A stretch of 64,000 nucleotides of DNA from Flavobacteriales bacterium 34_180_T64 (GCA_002162765.1 MAAR01000006.1:124001-188000); one strand, 5' to 3'; positions 14,917 through 23,876 are shown, counted from the first letter of the stretch. The notes: generated by a model from the letters alone, not told the origin. Numbers and translations: made by a program.

Positions 14917-16734
14917 CTATATTATTTTTTTAAAAGTCTCAATCTGACTTAAACTATTAATTTCAACTTCTAAAACCTGCATGCGTGCTCTACTAAAATT
15001 TAAATCATTGAGAATTGTAGATTTCGTATCCTTAAATTGGTCATTGAGATTAATAAACAAATCGTGATAATAATTAATTCCTTCCTGTAAATTTTTAGCA
15101 AATGTCTTCAGATACCTTTCTTGTTTTTTAGTGACTACTATTTTAGTTTCTTCGATTTGTGTTTTAAGATAATCTATATAGATATTAAGCTCTTTGATAA
15201 ACATATTGGGTCTATCTGTTCTCGAAATCATATTAGAACGTCCATAGATATGATCGGTTATATCTTTTAAACTCATTATTTTTGAGAAGTAGGCCAAATT
15301 TGGCCCTGGGCAAACTGCAACCCCGTCGCCTTCAGTTTTTGTACTAATATTATGGGTTAGTAACGCAGAAGTCCCTAATCCAACACAGATGCATGATTTT
15401 TCTACAATTTTATTGTATTTAGAATTATACATATCCGATTCCAATTCCTGTGAATCTAGCTCTTTTAATTTTAGATTCTGGTATTGTCTAGAGGCTGTAC
15501 AAATTGCTTTTTCGGTAAATTCGTTATTAAGAGCCACGAACTTTTTAGGGCAAGAACTCCCAGGTCGTCCTTTATCTATTAATTGTGTCTTTTCATCATC
15601 CTTAGTGTTCCCTCGAAGGTTATTAAAAGGAACCCCTAAAGGAGAAATATGACTTAAGTACAGATCCTTTTCTTCAGCTTTCATGAGCTTACTCAAAGTC
15701 TCATCATCTACTGTAGTGGATTCTGGCACTAGAAGAAATGGAGATCCCCATCCTACAGAATCAACCTCGTAATGATTTAACAAAAACTCATGTTCTTCAG
15801 AATCACCTACACCGCCTTGAGCGCTTATTTTTAAATCTAAAAAAGTTTTTGGAACCTTTCGGTTTTTAGCTGTTAATGCATTTATTAAAAGCGCATTAAC
15901 CGTAGTAATCAATTCTTGTTTATTGTTTTTAAATTCTCCTAATATTGGTCCAATTAAATGGCCATCGGTTGCAAAGGCATGGCCGCCACAGTTAAGTCCA
16001 GATTCTATTCTGTATTCTGATACCCAAAGCCCTTTTTTTGCCAAAAACTTACCTTGTATTAATGCAGATCTATAATCACTTACTTTTAGAATAATTTTCT
16101 TTTTTATCACACCATTTTCATTAGGATAAAAATCATCAAACTGCTCTAAATAACTATATAATCTAGGATTCATTCCTGCTGAAAACACCATTGAAGATGA
16201 TAAATTACTACTCGCATATCCCCTAAGGGCAGCATGAGCATCATTATAAATAGTCGGCAATTTTTCATTTTTAATATAATTATCCTTATCAACCTTCGTC
16301 ATTATATTGACATCGATATTTCCTAAAGAAAGATTATCGTCTAACCACTTCTTTACTTCACTTATATTAAACCGATCTGCCGTTAGTTTTTTAAACTCTT
16401 GCTTTTTTGAAGAACTGTCAGGTAACATATTAAAATAGTTCTTAAGATCATTGTTTTTTTCTAAAGTCACATTTTTAAGATCGTCAAATTTTTCTTCAAC
16501 CAATTCACTAATTAAGTTTAAATACGCGGTAATGCGTTTCGCTCTGAAATCGTCTATTTTGTCTGTAATCTCGGCATATGGAACACGGTATTTACTACTG
16601 TACATTTTTCTTAATTTTTCTAGCAGGATATCATCCAATAGAGAAATTACCGAATCCATCCCTAAATGGGAAACTTTTAACGGCGTATCGATTGTAAATC
16701 CAATTCCCATAACAGGGATATGAAATGTATGCAT
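14917..16734 (-). CDS. Large unknown protein, possible nitronate monooxygenase-like FMN TIM barrel
   Basis: 605 aa, no signal peptide, starting MHTFHIPVMGIGFTIDTPLK. Three stretches in the middle read like nitronate monooxygenase/FabK-type FMN barrels: SGLNCGGHAF (246-254; family EAGGH), ISAQGGVGDSEE (303-314; family AAGGI) and VGWGSPFLLVPEST (327-340; family GTRFLATxES). Six cysteines (249, 395, 412, 448, 450, 475) include CICVG and a GRPGSSCPK segment, and residues about 510-600 look like a coiled coil. It starts 11 bp after nosY, so it is probably co-transcribed with nos genes. The flavoprotein idea is a by-eye motif match, not established; biochemical role unknown. Confidence 0.6.
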   Translation of the reverse strand: MHTFHIPVMGIGFTIDTPLKVSHLGMDSVISLLDDILLEKLRKMYSSKYRVPYAEITDKIDDFRAKRITAYLNLISELVEEKFDDLKNVTLEKNNDLKNYFNMLPDSSSKKQEFKKLTADRFNISEVKKWLDDNLSLGNIDVNIMTKVDKDNYIKNEKLPTIYNDAHAALRGYASSNLSSSMVFSAGMNPRLYSYLEQFDDFYPNENGVIKKKIILKVSDYRSALIQGKFLAKKGLWVSEYRIESGLNCGGHAFATDGHLIGPILGEFKNNKQELITTVNALLINALTAKNRKVPKTFLDLKISAQGGVGDSEEHEFLLNHYEVDSVGWGSPFLLVPESTTVDDETLSKLMKAEEKDLYLSHISPLGVPFNNLRGNTKDDEKTQLIDKGRPGSSCPKKFVALNNEFTEKAICTASRQYQNLKLKELDSQELESDMYNSKYNKIVEKSCICVGLGTSALLTHNISTKTEGDGVAVCPGPNLAYFSKIMSLKDITDHIYGRSNMISRTDRPNMFIKELNIYIDYLKTQIEETKIVVTKKQERYLKTFAKNLQEGINYYHDLFINLNDQFKDTKSTILNDLNFSRARMQVLEVEINSLSQIETFKKII

Positions 16735-16745
16735 ATTTTGTTGTT

Positions 16746-17528
16746 TTAAAAGTCTTTCTTTTTTGATTTAAACATAATTCTTAGCACGGGTATAACGACC
16801 CAAACACTTAGCATAATTAATGAAACTATCAAACCAATGTTTGTTCCAAAAAACTGTTTAAAAACAGCGCCTGTATAACCTAGCAATGCTGATATATCTA
16901 GTTTTAATAAAATTAGTGTTCTAGATAAATCAATTGGATTTAGCATCGTACCTACTAATGATAATTTATCTAATGGATAATCTTCAAACATAATTAATGT
17001 CATTAAGAATATTCCATCATAGATAATGGCTAAGAATAGCCATAATAATATGGCATATCCAAATCCTTTAATTTTATTTTCATTCGATAGCGCAATATTA
17101 AAGGCTAATGCCGTAAATATAAACGTTAGAAATGTTCCGGTTATGAGCAACAAAGAAAAGTCCCAAATTGCCGAAGACTCAAACAATCCATAAAACACAA
17201 ATGGTAAACCTAGTCCTAAAATCAAACTCATTGAAAGTGACAAGGCAACACCAAGATACTGGCCTAAAAATATAGACGATCGCTTTAAAGGTTGCGCCAA
17301 TAATAATTCGGTAAACTCTTTTGAATTATAGTAATACATCACACCGAATATGGTTCCAATAAGTGGAACCAGCACAATAATTACATTCATTAAAGTGATG
17401 ACCGCTTTAGACAGGTCGTTATTCAAAAACAATAACACAACTCCAAGCAATAAATAGAACGCGAAATACACGTAGCTCCATCGGCTTCGCATTAAATCGT
17501 AAAAACTGTATTTTAATATTTTAAGCAT
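16746..17528 (-). CDS. nosY: NosY-type ABC transporter permease
   Basis: 260 aa with six predicted transmembrane helices (first FYLLLGVVLLFLNN at about 25-38). The segment YYNSKEFTELLLAQPLKRSSIFLGQYLGV matches the ABC-2/NosY permease family. With NosF and NosD it forms a membrane complex needed for CuZ maturation of N2O reductase. Its start overlaps the end of nosF by 8 bp, indicating translational coupling. Confidence 0.92.
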   Translation of the reverse strand: MLKILKYSFYDLMRSRWSYVYFAFYLLLGVVLLFLNNDLSKAVITLMNVIIVLVPLIGTIFGVMYYYNSKEFTELLLAQPLKRSSIFLGQYLGVALSLSMSLILGLGLPFVFYGLFESSAIWDFSLLLITGTFLTFIFTALAFNIALSNENKIKGFGYAILLWLFLAIIYDGIFLMTLIMFEDYPLDKLSLVGTMLNPIDLSRTLILLKLDISALLGYTGAVFKQFFGTNIGLIVSLIMLSVWVVIPVLRIMFKSKKKDF

Positions 17529-18228
17529 GATTATCTATAAGTATTGATGCTATTGCATGTTCAAAGTCAGGTTGATTCGTTTTCGTTTTGAGTGCGCTAA
17601 TTGTACCTTTAAAGTAAATTTTTCCTTCTAAAAGAAACACAATTTCATCAGACATTTCTTCAACAAAACTCATAATATGTGATGTGATTAATATCGTTTT
17701 ACCTTTAGCTTTCTCCTTTTGTATCAATTCTTTTAATCGGATCAATGAAATAGGATCTAAACCAGTAGTTGGCTCATCTAAAATAATTAATGGGCTGTTA
17801 AACATGAAGGTTAAAACGATGTTCACTTTTTGCTTAGTTCCTCCAGAAAGGTTACCCAATTTTTTATCTAAAAATGGTTCTAATTTAAACAGTTCAATTA
17901 AATATTGGTCTTCATCGGTGTTTCCTCTCAAATCCTTAATCATTCTGATCAATTCTTTTACTTTCAAATTACTTGGAAAATTTGCGATTTGAGGTAAATA
18001 GTCAATTTGACGTCTGTAATCAGAGTTCTTTTTAATATTTTCTCCAAGTACAGTAATCTCACCTTCATTAGGAATCACCATGCCCAAAATTGATTTTATA
18101 AGCGTAGTTTTTCCTGAACCATTTGGTCCAAGCACTGCGAAAATTCCACCATCAGAAATATTAAGATCTACACCACTTAAAACGACATTCTTATTGAATT
18201 TTTTATGTAAATTTTGAATGCTTACCAT
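17521..18228 (-). CDS. nosF: NosF-type ABC transporter ATPase
   Basis: 235 aa. Walker A GPNGSGKTTL (34-43), signature LSGGTKQK (about 129-136), Walker B LIILDEPTTGLDP and switch His in TSH. It energises the NosDFY complex, whose cargo (sulfur species, or copper handed over from NosL) supports the Cu4S CuZ centre of NosZ. Overlaps nosD by 7 bp upstream and nosY by 8 bp downstream. Confidence 0.93.
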   Translation of the reverse strand: MVSIQNLHKKFNKNVVLSGVDLNISDGGIFAVLGPNGSGKTTLIKSILGMVIPNEGEITVLGENIKKNSDYRRQIDYLPQIANFPSNLKVKELIRMIKDLRGNTDEDQYLIELFKLEPFLDKKLGNLSGGTKQKVNIVLTFMFNSPLIILDEPTTGLDPISLIRLKELIQKEKAKGKTILITSHIMSFVEEMSDEIVFLLEGKIYFKGTISALKTKTNQPDFEHAIASILIDNHA

Positions 18229-19466
18229 TCTATTTTTTTTATTAAAGGGTTAGTATCTAATAAATTATCTGGTGTAAAAACAGGTGACACTTTTTCAGAA
18301 AAATCTATAATATCTATGAATAGACTTCGTAACAAGATGATTGTTTCAGGGGTACGATTTACAATATATGAAAACAACTTTACAGGTCTATATGGTACAT
18401 CACCAATACCATCTTTGTCCAAATCATATCCTGTATAATTACTCCAATAGTTTCTATCAAATACATTATCGTTTATCTTGCTATTGTAAGATATGTCAAA
18501 GGAATTATATAGAAAATTATTTTCTATAAAACTATTATTATAACAGGCTCCTCTAACTTTTATGGCCCAACCATTGCTAATAAAGTTATTGTTTTTATAG
18601 GTTATTCTATTTGAGCCTTCAACGTTTATTCCAATTGTGTTTTCTTCAAATGTATTTCCTAATATTTCTGCATCATTGATTTCCTTAAGCAACATTCCGT
18701 AGGATGCTGTACCCCAGTTTTCTTTAAAAACATTATTTAGCATTTTGATTCTTTTAGAAAACATAACTGCCACACCAGCGCCATTATTTTCAAATGTATT
18801 GTCCTGATAAATGTCATCGTTAGAAAACATAAAATGCAATCCATATCGTAGATTGTTGGCACTTACATTATTTTTGATCAAGCAATCGTTAGAGAACTCC
18901 AAATATATTCCATCCCGAACGTGTTGCACAAAATTATGCTCTATTTGAATGTTTTTGCTGTACCAAAGTTGAATACCATTTCCCGAATTATATTCCTCAA
19001 CGGCATCACCGATTATTTTGTTATGGAACACTTTACCGTCTCTTGATTTTTCAATATAAATTCCAAAGAATAATTTCTCTAATACTAAATTTTGAATGGT
19101 AAAATTTTTGCTTCTTCTCACTCTTATTGCCGCATAATCTTCCGTATAACTTGTACCTACATTTATTAGGAACAAACCATCTACCGTTACATCATCAGAA
19201 ACAATTGTTATAATCTCTCCTTTTAATTCACCATCAATAATTGGGTAATTTTCGCCAATAATTGTTAATGGCTTGTCAACTTTTATATTATGCTCCTTAT
19301 AAGTTCCTTTTTTAACCAGAATAGTATCAAAATCTTTGGCGTAGCTAATAGCATCCTTAAGAGATGACATCGTACAGTTTTCGCAGACTTCAATAGTTTG
19401 AGAATAGATAGTATTCGTAAAAAATACTACGAAGTATAAGACACTATATTTAAACAATCGTTCCAT
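18222..19466 (-). CDS. nosD: Periplasmic N2O reductase maturation protein NosD
   Basis: 414 aa. Signal peptide about 1-22 ending SQ. The body is a parallel beta-helix of CASH/PbH1 repeats rich in Asn ladders (for example IQNLVLEKLFFGIYIEKSRD, ILGNTFEENTIGINVEGSNR), closing with the NosD-typical YDLDKDGIGDVPYRP. NosD docks on NosFY and delivers to apo-NosZ. Sits between nosL and nosF in the usual order. Confidence 0.95.
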   Translation of the reverse strand: MERLFKYSVLYFVVFFTNTIYSQTIEVCENCTMSSLKDAISYAKDFDTILVKKGTYKEHNIKVDKPLTIIGENYPIIDGELKGEIITIVSDDVTVDGLFLINVGTSYTEDYAAIRVRRSKNFTIQNLVLEKLFFGIYIEKSRDGKVFHNKIIGDAVEEYNSGNGIQLWYSKNIQIEHNFVQHVRDGIYLEFSNDCLIKNNVSANNLRYGLHFMFSNDDIYQDNTFENNGAGVAVMFSKRIKMLNNVFKENWGTASYGMLLKEINDAEILGNTFEENTIGINVEGSNRITYKNNNFISNGWAIKVRGACYNNSFIENNFLYNSFDISYNSKINDNVFDRNYWSNYTGYDLDKDGIGDVPYRPVKLFSYIVNRTPETIILLRSLFIDIIDFSEKVSPVFTPDNLLDTNPLIKKIEW

Positions 19467-19526
19467 TTAAGTACTAAAATTTAAAAACACAAGATATTAT
19501 AATCTCTATAGTTTAATTTATTAAAA

Positions 19527-19961
19527 TTAGTTTAAATGTGAAAGCAGTTCGTTCCAACTATACAATTTTCCGTCTTTATCTGATTTAACTTTGCTAGCTT
19601 CTTCCTTGCTATCAAATGCCGAAAGATAGGCTCCCATTGGACTCGGAATGTTTTCTGATATCAAAAAAGTTGCTTGTGTTGCATCTATAAGAGTTCCAGG
19701 GACGTTATAGTTATTAGATAGATAGTGTTTGATATTAGATGTATCAAATTCACTCAAAAAGTTTACCATGCATTCTGTTGCATCAAATTTATAAACTTTT
19801 CCCTTTTTAGTTACTACTTCCGCAGCGTGAAGTTTGTCCACAATTGTCATCTGGCAAAAGTAACAACCATCATTACCATAATCTATGGCTTTAGGTGATA
19901 CAGAACAACTGTAGAGCAGCATAATCGCTGCCATGAGTAAATAGTGTTTTAGTGTTTTCAT
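19527..19961 (-). CDS. nosL: NosL copper chaperone lipoprotein
   Basis: 144 aa. Lipobox Cys at 19 (LLYSCS). The NosL signature CYFCQM (C33, C36, M38) and the later FDATECMVNFL are present; these Cys/Met residues bind Cu(I). NosL supplies copper to NosD/NosZ during CuZ assembly. It is encoded 60 bp before nosD and 30 bp after the 199-aa membrane protein. Confidence 0.93.
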   Translation of the reverse strand: MKTLKHYLLMAAIMLLYSCSVSPKAIDYGNDGCYFCQMTIVDKLHAAEVVTKKGKVYKFDATECMVNFLSEFDTSNIKHYLSNNYNVPGTLIDATQATFLISENIPSPMGAYLSAFDSKEEASKVKSDKDGKLYSWNELLSHLN

Positions 19962-19991
19962 AATTTTAGTGTTTTAGTGTTTTGACTCGCT

Positions 19992-20591
19992 CTACATAGT
20001 CAACGGTTTTTTATGATTTTTCTTTCCAACTAGATAAGCTATCAAAGAAGCTGCAATACCCAGTCCTAAAAAGTAAGCTCCTAATCTGGGATAAGAATGT
20101 GCTTTAAAGTTTAAGATATCTTTACTTCCAAATAATGGCGGCTGAAAGCCCATTGCAGTTCCATCCGGATTCGTAAATTTCATAATAGCCTTAGGATCCA
20201 AATCATGTCCATAATCATGTTCCCATAAGTAAAAATCATACAGTCCCGCACTACATAAAATTATCATTAATATGAACCAAAACATGAACCATTTATAATT
20301 CCCTCTAAAGGCAATTAACAGTCCAATAACGGTAGTAATAAGAATTCCTGCTGGGAAAATTTTAAATTCTGGAATGGCATCAGGAATATATTTCATCCCC
20401 ACATAATGATTCATTAAGTTAATATTTTTAATGTCATGTGGATTCGCATCAGCAAAATCATTAATATGAATATTCATCCCTAAAGGAATGGGATATTGTG
20501 GTGCTTCAAGTGTAATGTTCCACAAAGGAAAAATAAAAAGTGCTAGCGGTAATAATGCAGCTAAAAGCATTATGATATTTGACTTTTTCAT
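19992..20591 (-). CDS. Conserved-type 4-TM protein of the nos operon, function unknown
   Basis: 199 aa, about four transmembrane helices (near 7-25, 78-98, 100-120 and 168-190) with a large first periplasmic loop (PIPLGMNIHINDFADANPH) and a second loop rich in His/Asp (LWEHDYGHDLDPKAIMKF). The His and Met residues could contact copper or haem (inference). No NosR is encoded in this cluster, as usual for clade II nos operons, so this protein is a candidate for an accessory or electron-transfer role. It follows nosZ after a hairpin at 20655-20685. Confidence 0.7.
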   Translation of the reverse strand: MKKSNIIMLLAALLPLALFIFPLWNITLEAPQYPIPLGMNIHINDFADANPHDIKNINLMNHYVGMKYIPDAIPEFKIFPAGILITTVIGLLIAFRGNYKWFMFWFILMIILCSAGLYDFYLWEHDYGHDLDPKAIMKFTNPDGTAMGFQPPLFGSKDILNFKAHSYPRLGAYFLGLGIAASLIAYLVGKKNHKKPLTM

Positions 20592-20647
20592 GATTTTTTA
20601 CTTAACTATTATTGAAATAAATCCAGTTTGCAATACTTAGTGATTTT

Positions 20648-20690
20648 AAAAAGAAAGGCGAGAGTGACGAATCATCTCTCGCCTTGTTAG
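20648..20690 (-). terminator. Hairpin between nosZ and downstream nos genes (attenuator or processing site)
   Basis: A 10-bp GC-containing stem pairs AAGGCGAGAG (20655-20664) with CTCTCGCCTT (20676-20685), loop 11 nt. On the minus strand it is followed by TTCTTTTTAAAA, a terminator-like U tract. Being inside the operon, it probably gives partial termination or 3'-end protection, so that nosZ is expressed above nosL-D-F-Y. Confidence 0.75.
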
Positions 20691-20727
20691 GAAAATAAAC
20701 ACTAAAACAAAATTTCCCTATTTTATT

Positions 20728-22698
20728 TTATTCAATATCTTCACCAAGTGACCACTTTATTGGAGTGTTACTATCTGCTGGAGATACTCTAATATAACCT
20801 TGCATTTCTTGGTGCAATGCAGAACAGAAATCTGTACAATAAAATGGCCATACTCCTACTTTTGTTGGTTCCCATACAGAAGATTTAGTTTGTCCTGGCA
20901 TAATTAATAACTCTGACGTATTTTGACCTAACACTGCAAATCCATGAGGTACATCAAAATCTTGTTCCAAATTAGTAACATGGAAATATACTTTATCTCC
21001 AACTTTAACACCTTCAATATTATCTGGTGAGAAGTGACTTCTTATAGTCGTCATATAAATATGTACTTCGTTACCTTTTCTTACCACTTTAGTATCATCA
21101 TCAGTAAAAGCAGCATAAGGATGCTTATTGTCTTCTAAATTGTATATTTTTTGAGAACGCTCTTTAATAAGATCTGCTCGCATTGCTGCTGCATAATGAG
21201 GCTCTCCATGTGTTGGAAAATCTAAAAGCAATTCCATTTTATCACCAGAAATATCATATAATTGAGCACTATGCTCTAACTCTGGACCTGTTGGTAAATA
21301 ACGGTCTTTTGTGATTTTGTTCATCGCAAACATATATTTACCTTGAGGTTTTCCTGAGTTTCCTCCTGGAATGGTTAAGTGACCAACAGAGTAAAACGTA
21401 GGTTGTCTATCAACAACTTCCCAAGTTCCTAATTTCCATTTTACAACTTCAGAAGAAATAAAGAAGGTTGTATATGCATTTCCTTTTCCATCAAACTCTG
21501 TATGTAAAGGTCCTAATCCTGGTTGTTCAACAACACCAGCTAAAACATCTTCGAAGTTTAAGATTGGAATTCCATATGCTTCTCCAGCAAATTTCTCATT
21601 TTCAATAGCGTCTAACATTTTAGTAAATGAATGCACTGTTAAATTAGCTGAAAGTTTACCATTACCAACAATATATTCTCCAGAAGGATCAACATCACAA
21701 CCATGAGGCGATTTTGGCGTTGGCAAGAAATATACAGCTCCAGGAACATCAATTGGGTTAACTACACGCACTTCTTTTATCATAGTAGACGTTGCAGTAT
21801 GCGTGTGCTCATCGTATACATTATGAGCATAGTCAGCTGGCATCATAGTTCCACCACCATTATTTACATATTCTTCAATTTTTTTCCAGTTTACCGCTGC
21901 AATAAAATCTTTATCGTTTTGAGATGCGTTAACCTCTAATAAAGTACTTGCTTCTTCAGTATTATAAGTGGTAAAGAAGAACCATCCGTGAGATTTTCCA
22001 CGTCCAGGATGTGATAAATCGTAGTTAAAACCAGGCATTAGTACTTGGAATTTTATATCCATATTACCCGTTTCTGGTGCTACACTAATAAATGATAAAG
22101 CGCCTTGAAAATTACCTTTATAATCTTTAATTGGCATATCGCGTTGCGGAATTGGCACAGAAAAACGCGTACCTGCAACTACATACTCTGTATTTTCTGT
22201 TACAAATGACGAACTGTGGTTACCAGCACTATTTGGTACTTCGATAATCTCGGTTGTTTCAAATGTCTTTAAATCAATTTTCGCAATTCTAGGTGTATTA
22301 TTTTCATTGATAAAAATGAAACGCCCATCAATTTCTCCATTTGTTTGAGATATGTCTGGATGGTGAGAATCTCCCCAAGGAATAAATCCGTGAGAGGTAT
22401 TAAGCATTGGTTTGGTCTCCTCAGAATAACCATATCCAGAAGTAGGAAACTGTGAGAATACAGGAATCTCTTTAAACATTCTTCCTGATGGCAATCCATA
22501 AACAGTTAAGTTACCGCTATAACCTCCAGAAATAAAGGCGTAAAATTCATCATGCTCTCCTGGTGCGACATATACTTTTTCTGCAACATTACTTGCAAGG
22601 GCACCAGATTCACGATCTGATTTTGTTGTGTTATTGCAACTTGTAAATGCTATTAAAACAGTTAAAAGTGCAATAGTTGATTTAATTATAGTCTTCAT
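20728..22698 (-). CDS. nosZ: Nitrous-oxide reductase NosZ, clade II (Sec-dependent, putative lipoprotein)
   Basis: 656 aa. Reduces N2O to N2. The N-terminus is a Sec-type leader with no twin-Arg motif, and it ends in AFTSCNN, which resembles a Bacteroidota lipobox (C21). The seven-bladed propeller carries the His-rich CuZ stretches DSHHPDISQTNG, GNHSS, HPGRGKSHGW, AHNVYDEHTH, SPHGCDVDP and GPLHTEFDGKGNAY. The C-terminal cupredoxin domain has the CuA motif C621-x3-C625-x3-H629-x2-M632 (CTDFCSALHQEM). Length and all copper ligands seem intact. Second gene after cytochrome c in an FNR-box 5 operon. The Sec leader and operon content point to clade II. Confidence 0.97.
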   Translation of the reverse strand: MKTIIKSTIALLTVLIAFTSCNNTTKSDRESGALASNVAEKVYVAPGEHDEFYAFISGGYSGNLTVYGLPSGRMFKEIPVFSQFPTSGYGYSEETKPMLNTSHGFIPWGDSHHPDISQTNGEIDGRFIFINENNTPRIAKIDLKTFETTEIIEVPNSAGNHSSSFVTENTEYVVAGTRFSVPIPQRDMPIKDYKGNFQGALSFISVAPETGNMDIKFQVLMPGFNYDLSHPGRGKSHGWFFFTTYNTEEASTLLEVNASQNDKDFIAAVNWKKIEEYVNNGGGTMMPADYAHNVYDEHTHTATSTMIKEVRVVNPIDVPGAVYFLPTPKSPHGCDVDPSGEYIVGNGKLSANLTVHSFTKMLDAIENEKFAGEAYGIPILNFEDVLAGVVEQPGLGPLHTEFDGKGNAYTTFFISSEVVKWKLGTWEVVDRQPTFYSVGHLTIPGGNSGKPQGKYMFAMNKITKDRYLPTGPELEHSAQLYDISGDKMELLLDFPTHGEPHYAAAMRADLIKERSQKIYNLEDNKHPYAAFTDDDTKVVRKGNEVHIYMTTIRSHFSPDNIEGVKVGDKVYFHVTNLEQDFDVPHGFAVLGQNTSELLIMPGQTKSSVWEPTKVGVWPFYCTDFCSALHQEMQGYIRVSPADSNTPIKWSLGEDIE

Positions 22699-22725
22699 TG
22701 TTATAAAAATTAGATTAGTGTTTGT

Positions 22726-23304
22726 TTAGTCTTCACTTGGTGGTAATAATACTTTATCTATTACGTGAACAATTCCGTTACCGGCTTTTATTGAAGCTAA
22801 GATTTTAGCGCCACCAATCATAGGTTCTCCATCTACTACTTCAACTTGTACATAACCATTATTGGCTTGTCCCAATTTTTTAAATTTCTTCAAAAAGTCT
22901 TTTGAATAGTTTCCAGGAGTTACATGGTATTTCAAAATATTTGCTAATGCGGCTTTATTCTCCGGCTTAAGCAAATTTTCAACAGTTCCTTCTGGTAAAG
23001 CAGCAAATGCTTCATTAGTTGGTGCGAAAACCATTAAAGGTCCTGCATTAACTAATACGTTTTCTAGCTCCGCAGCTTGTACCGCAGCTACTAAAGTTGT
23101 ATGATCTTTTGAACCAATAGCAATACTTAAAACTGTTGGTGTACTCTCATCATCTTTAATAAATGCTTGTCCAGATCTTTCAGTCGATTTTTTTTCAACT
23201 TTTGTATCTGTTGAGCTCGTTGAGGCATCTTTAGTGTCATTCTTGCAAGCCACGAAAGCTAAGGCAAGAACCGCTACAAGAATTAATTGTTTAATTGTTT
23301 TCAT
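22726..23304 (-). CDS. Fasciclin-domain lipoprotein of the nos operon
   Basis: 192 aa. Lipobox LAFVACKND (C20), a Ser/Thr/Lys linker, and one FAS1 domain (about 55-190) with the two conserved blocks VFAPTNEAFAALPEGTVENLL and KILASIKAGNGIVHVIDKVLLPP. Fasciclin domains mediate protein or surface contacts. In Bacteroidota this gene type recurs beside nosZ, perhaps as a scaffold for NosZ and cytochrome c at the membrane (inference). Starts 6 bp after the cytochrome gene. Confidence 0.9.
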   Translation of the reverse strand: MKTIKQLILVAVLALAFVACKNDTKDASTSSTDTKVEKKSTERSGQAFIKDDESTPTVLSIAIGSKDHTTLVAAVQAAELENVLVNAGPLMVFAPTNEAFAALPEGTVENLLKPENKAALANILKYHVTPGNYSKDFLKKFKKLGQANNGYVQVEVVDGEPMIGGAKILASIKAGNGIVHVIDKVLLPPSED

Positions 23305-23310
23305 ATGATA

Positions 23311-23814
23311 TTATTTAAGTGTTCTAAAATATTCTAAAACAGCTCTAGCATCATCTTCTGATAAGTTTTGATTTGCCATCGGAGAACCGTTAAATTCAAT
23401 TAATAAGTCCTTAGCTAAAGCATCTTTTTGAACCATTTCATCTGGATTTAGAATCATATTCATTACCCATTCAGGAGAACGACGATCTAAAATTCCTGTT
23501 GGAGATGGACCTATAAATTTCTTATTTGCTCTATGACATGCTGTACACATTTTTTTAAACACATCTGCACCATGCGTTGCCATGTTTTGATCAATTTCAT
23601 TACCTAGATCAACAGATGTTATTGGACCTACACCTTTATTGGTAAGATCTACTCTTTTAGAAGCAGGCGTTTTTTCTGCTTTCGGAGTTTCCTTTTGTTC
23701 AGTAGTTGCTTTCTTATCATAAGAAAATCCTTCTTTCTTTTTTTCTTCTTTACCACCACAACTCATTAGCAGGATTGTAAATAAAACAGTCATTAATTTT
23801 AGTGTTGTTTTCAT
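23311..23814 (-). CDS. Mono-haem cytochrome c lipoprotein, first gene of the nos operon
   Basis: 167 aa from ATG 23814 (MKTTLKLMTVL). The upstream in-frame ATG at 23847 lies ahead of the predicted transcription start and would spoil the signal peptide. Lipobox LLMSCGG (C19), a Lys/Glu-rich linker, then a class I cytochrome c with C90TACH94 and Met ligand in NGSPMANQ. Probable electron donor to the NosZ CuA centre. Directly downstream of FNR-like box 5. Confidence 0.92.
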   Translation of the reverse strand: MKTTLKLMTVLFTILLMSCGGKEEKKKEGFSYDKKATTEQKETPKAEKTPASKRVDLTNKGVGPITSVDLGNEIDQNMATHGADVFKKMCTACHRANKKFIGPSPTGILDRRSPEWVMNMILNPDEMVQKDALAKDLLIEFNGSPMANQNLSEDDARAVLEYFRTLK

Positions 23815-23832
23815 ATCATTTAATTTATACCA

Positions 23833-23840
23833 CAAAAATA
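23833..23840 (-). promoter_or_regulatory. -7 promoter element of the nos operon
   Basis: Minus-strand TATTTTTG (TAnnTTTG), first base 23840, 26 nt before the cytochrome c ATG at 23814 and 29.5 bp from the centre of FNR-like box 5. Confidence 0.7.
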
Positions 23841-23862
23841 TAACCATGTGCCTTTATATAAT

Positions 23863-23876
23863 ATGATAAAAATCAT
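23863..23876 (-). promoter_or_regulatory. FNR-like box 5 (nos operon promoter)
   Basis: ATGATAAAAATCAT on the plus strand (minus ATGATTTTTATCAT), an ATGAY-N4-RTCAT dyad centred at 23869.5. The spacing to the nos -7 element is 29.5 bp, as at the other four sites. This would place N2O respiration under the oxygen-responsive regulator. Confidence 0.78.

Noticed and set aside
23815-23847. Extended start of the nos-operon cytochrome c at 23847
   Set aside because: It would begin upstream of the -7 element and add residues before a complete lipoprotein signal; the ATG at 23814 fits promoter and signal.
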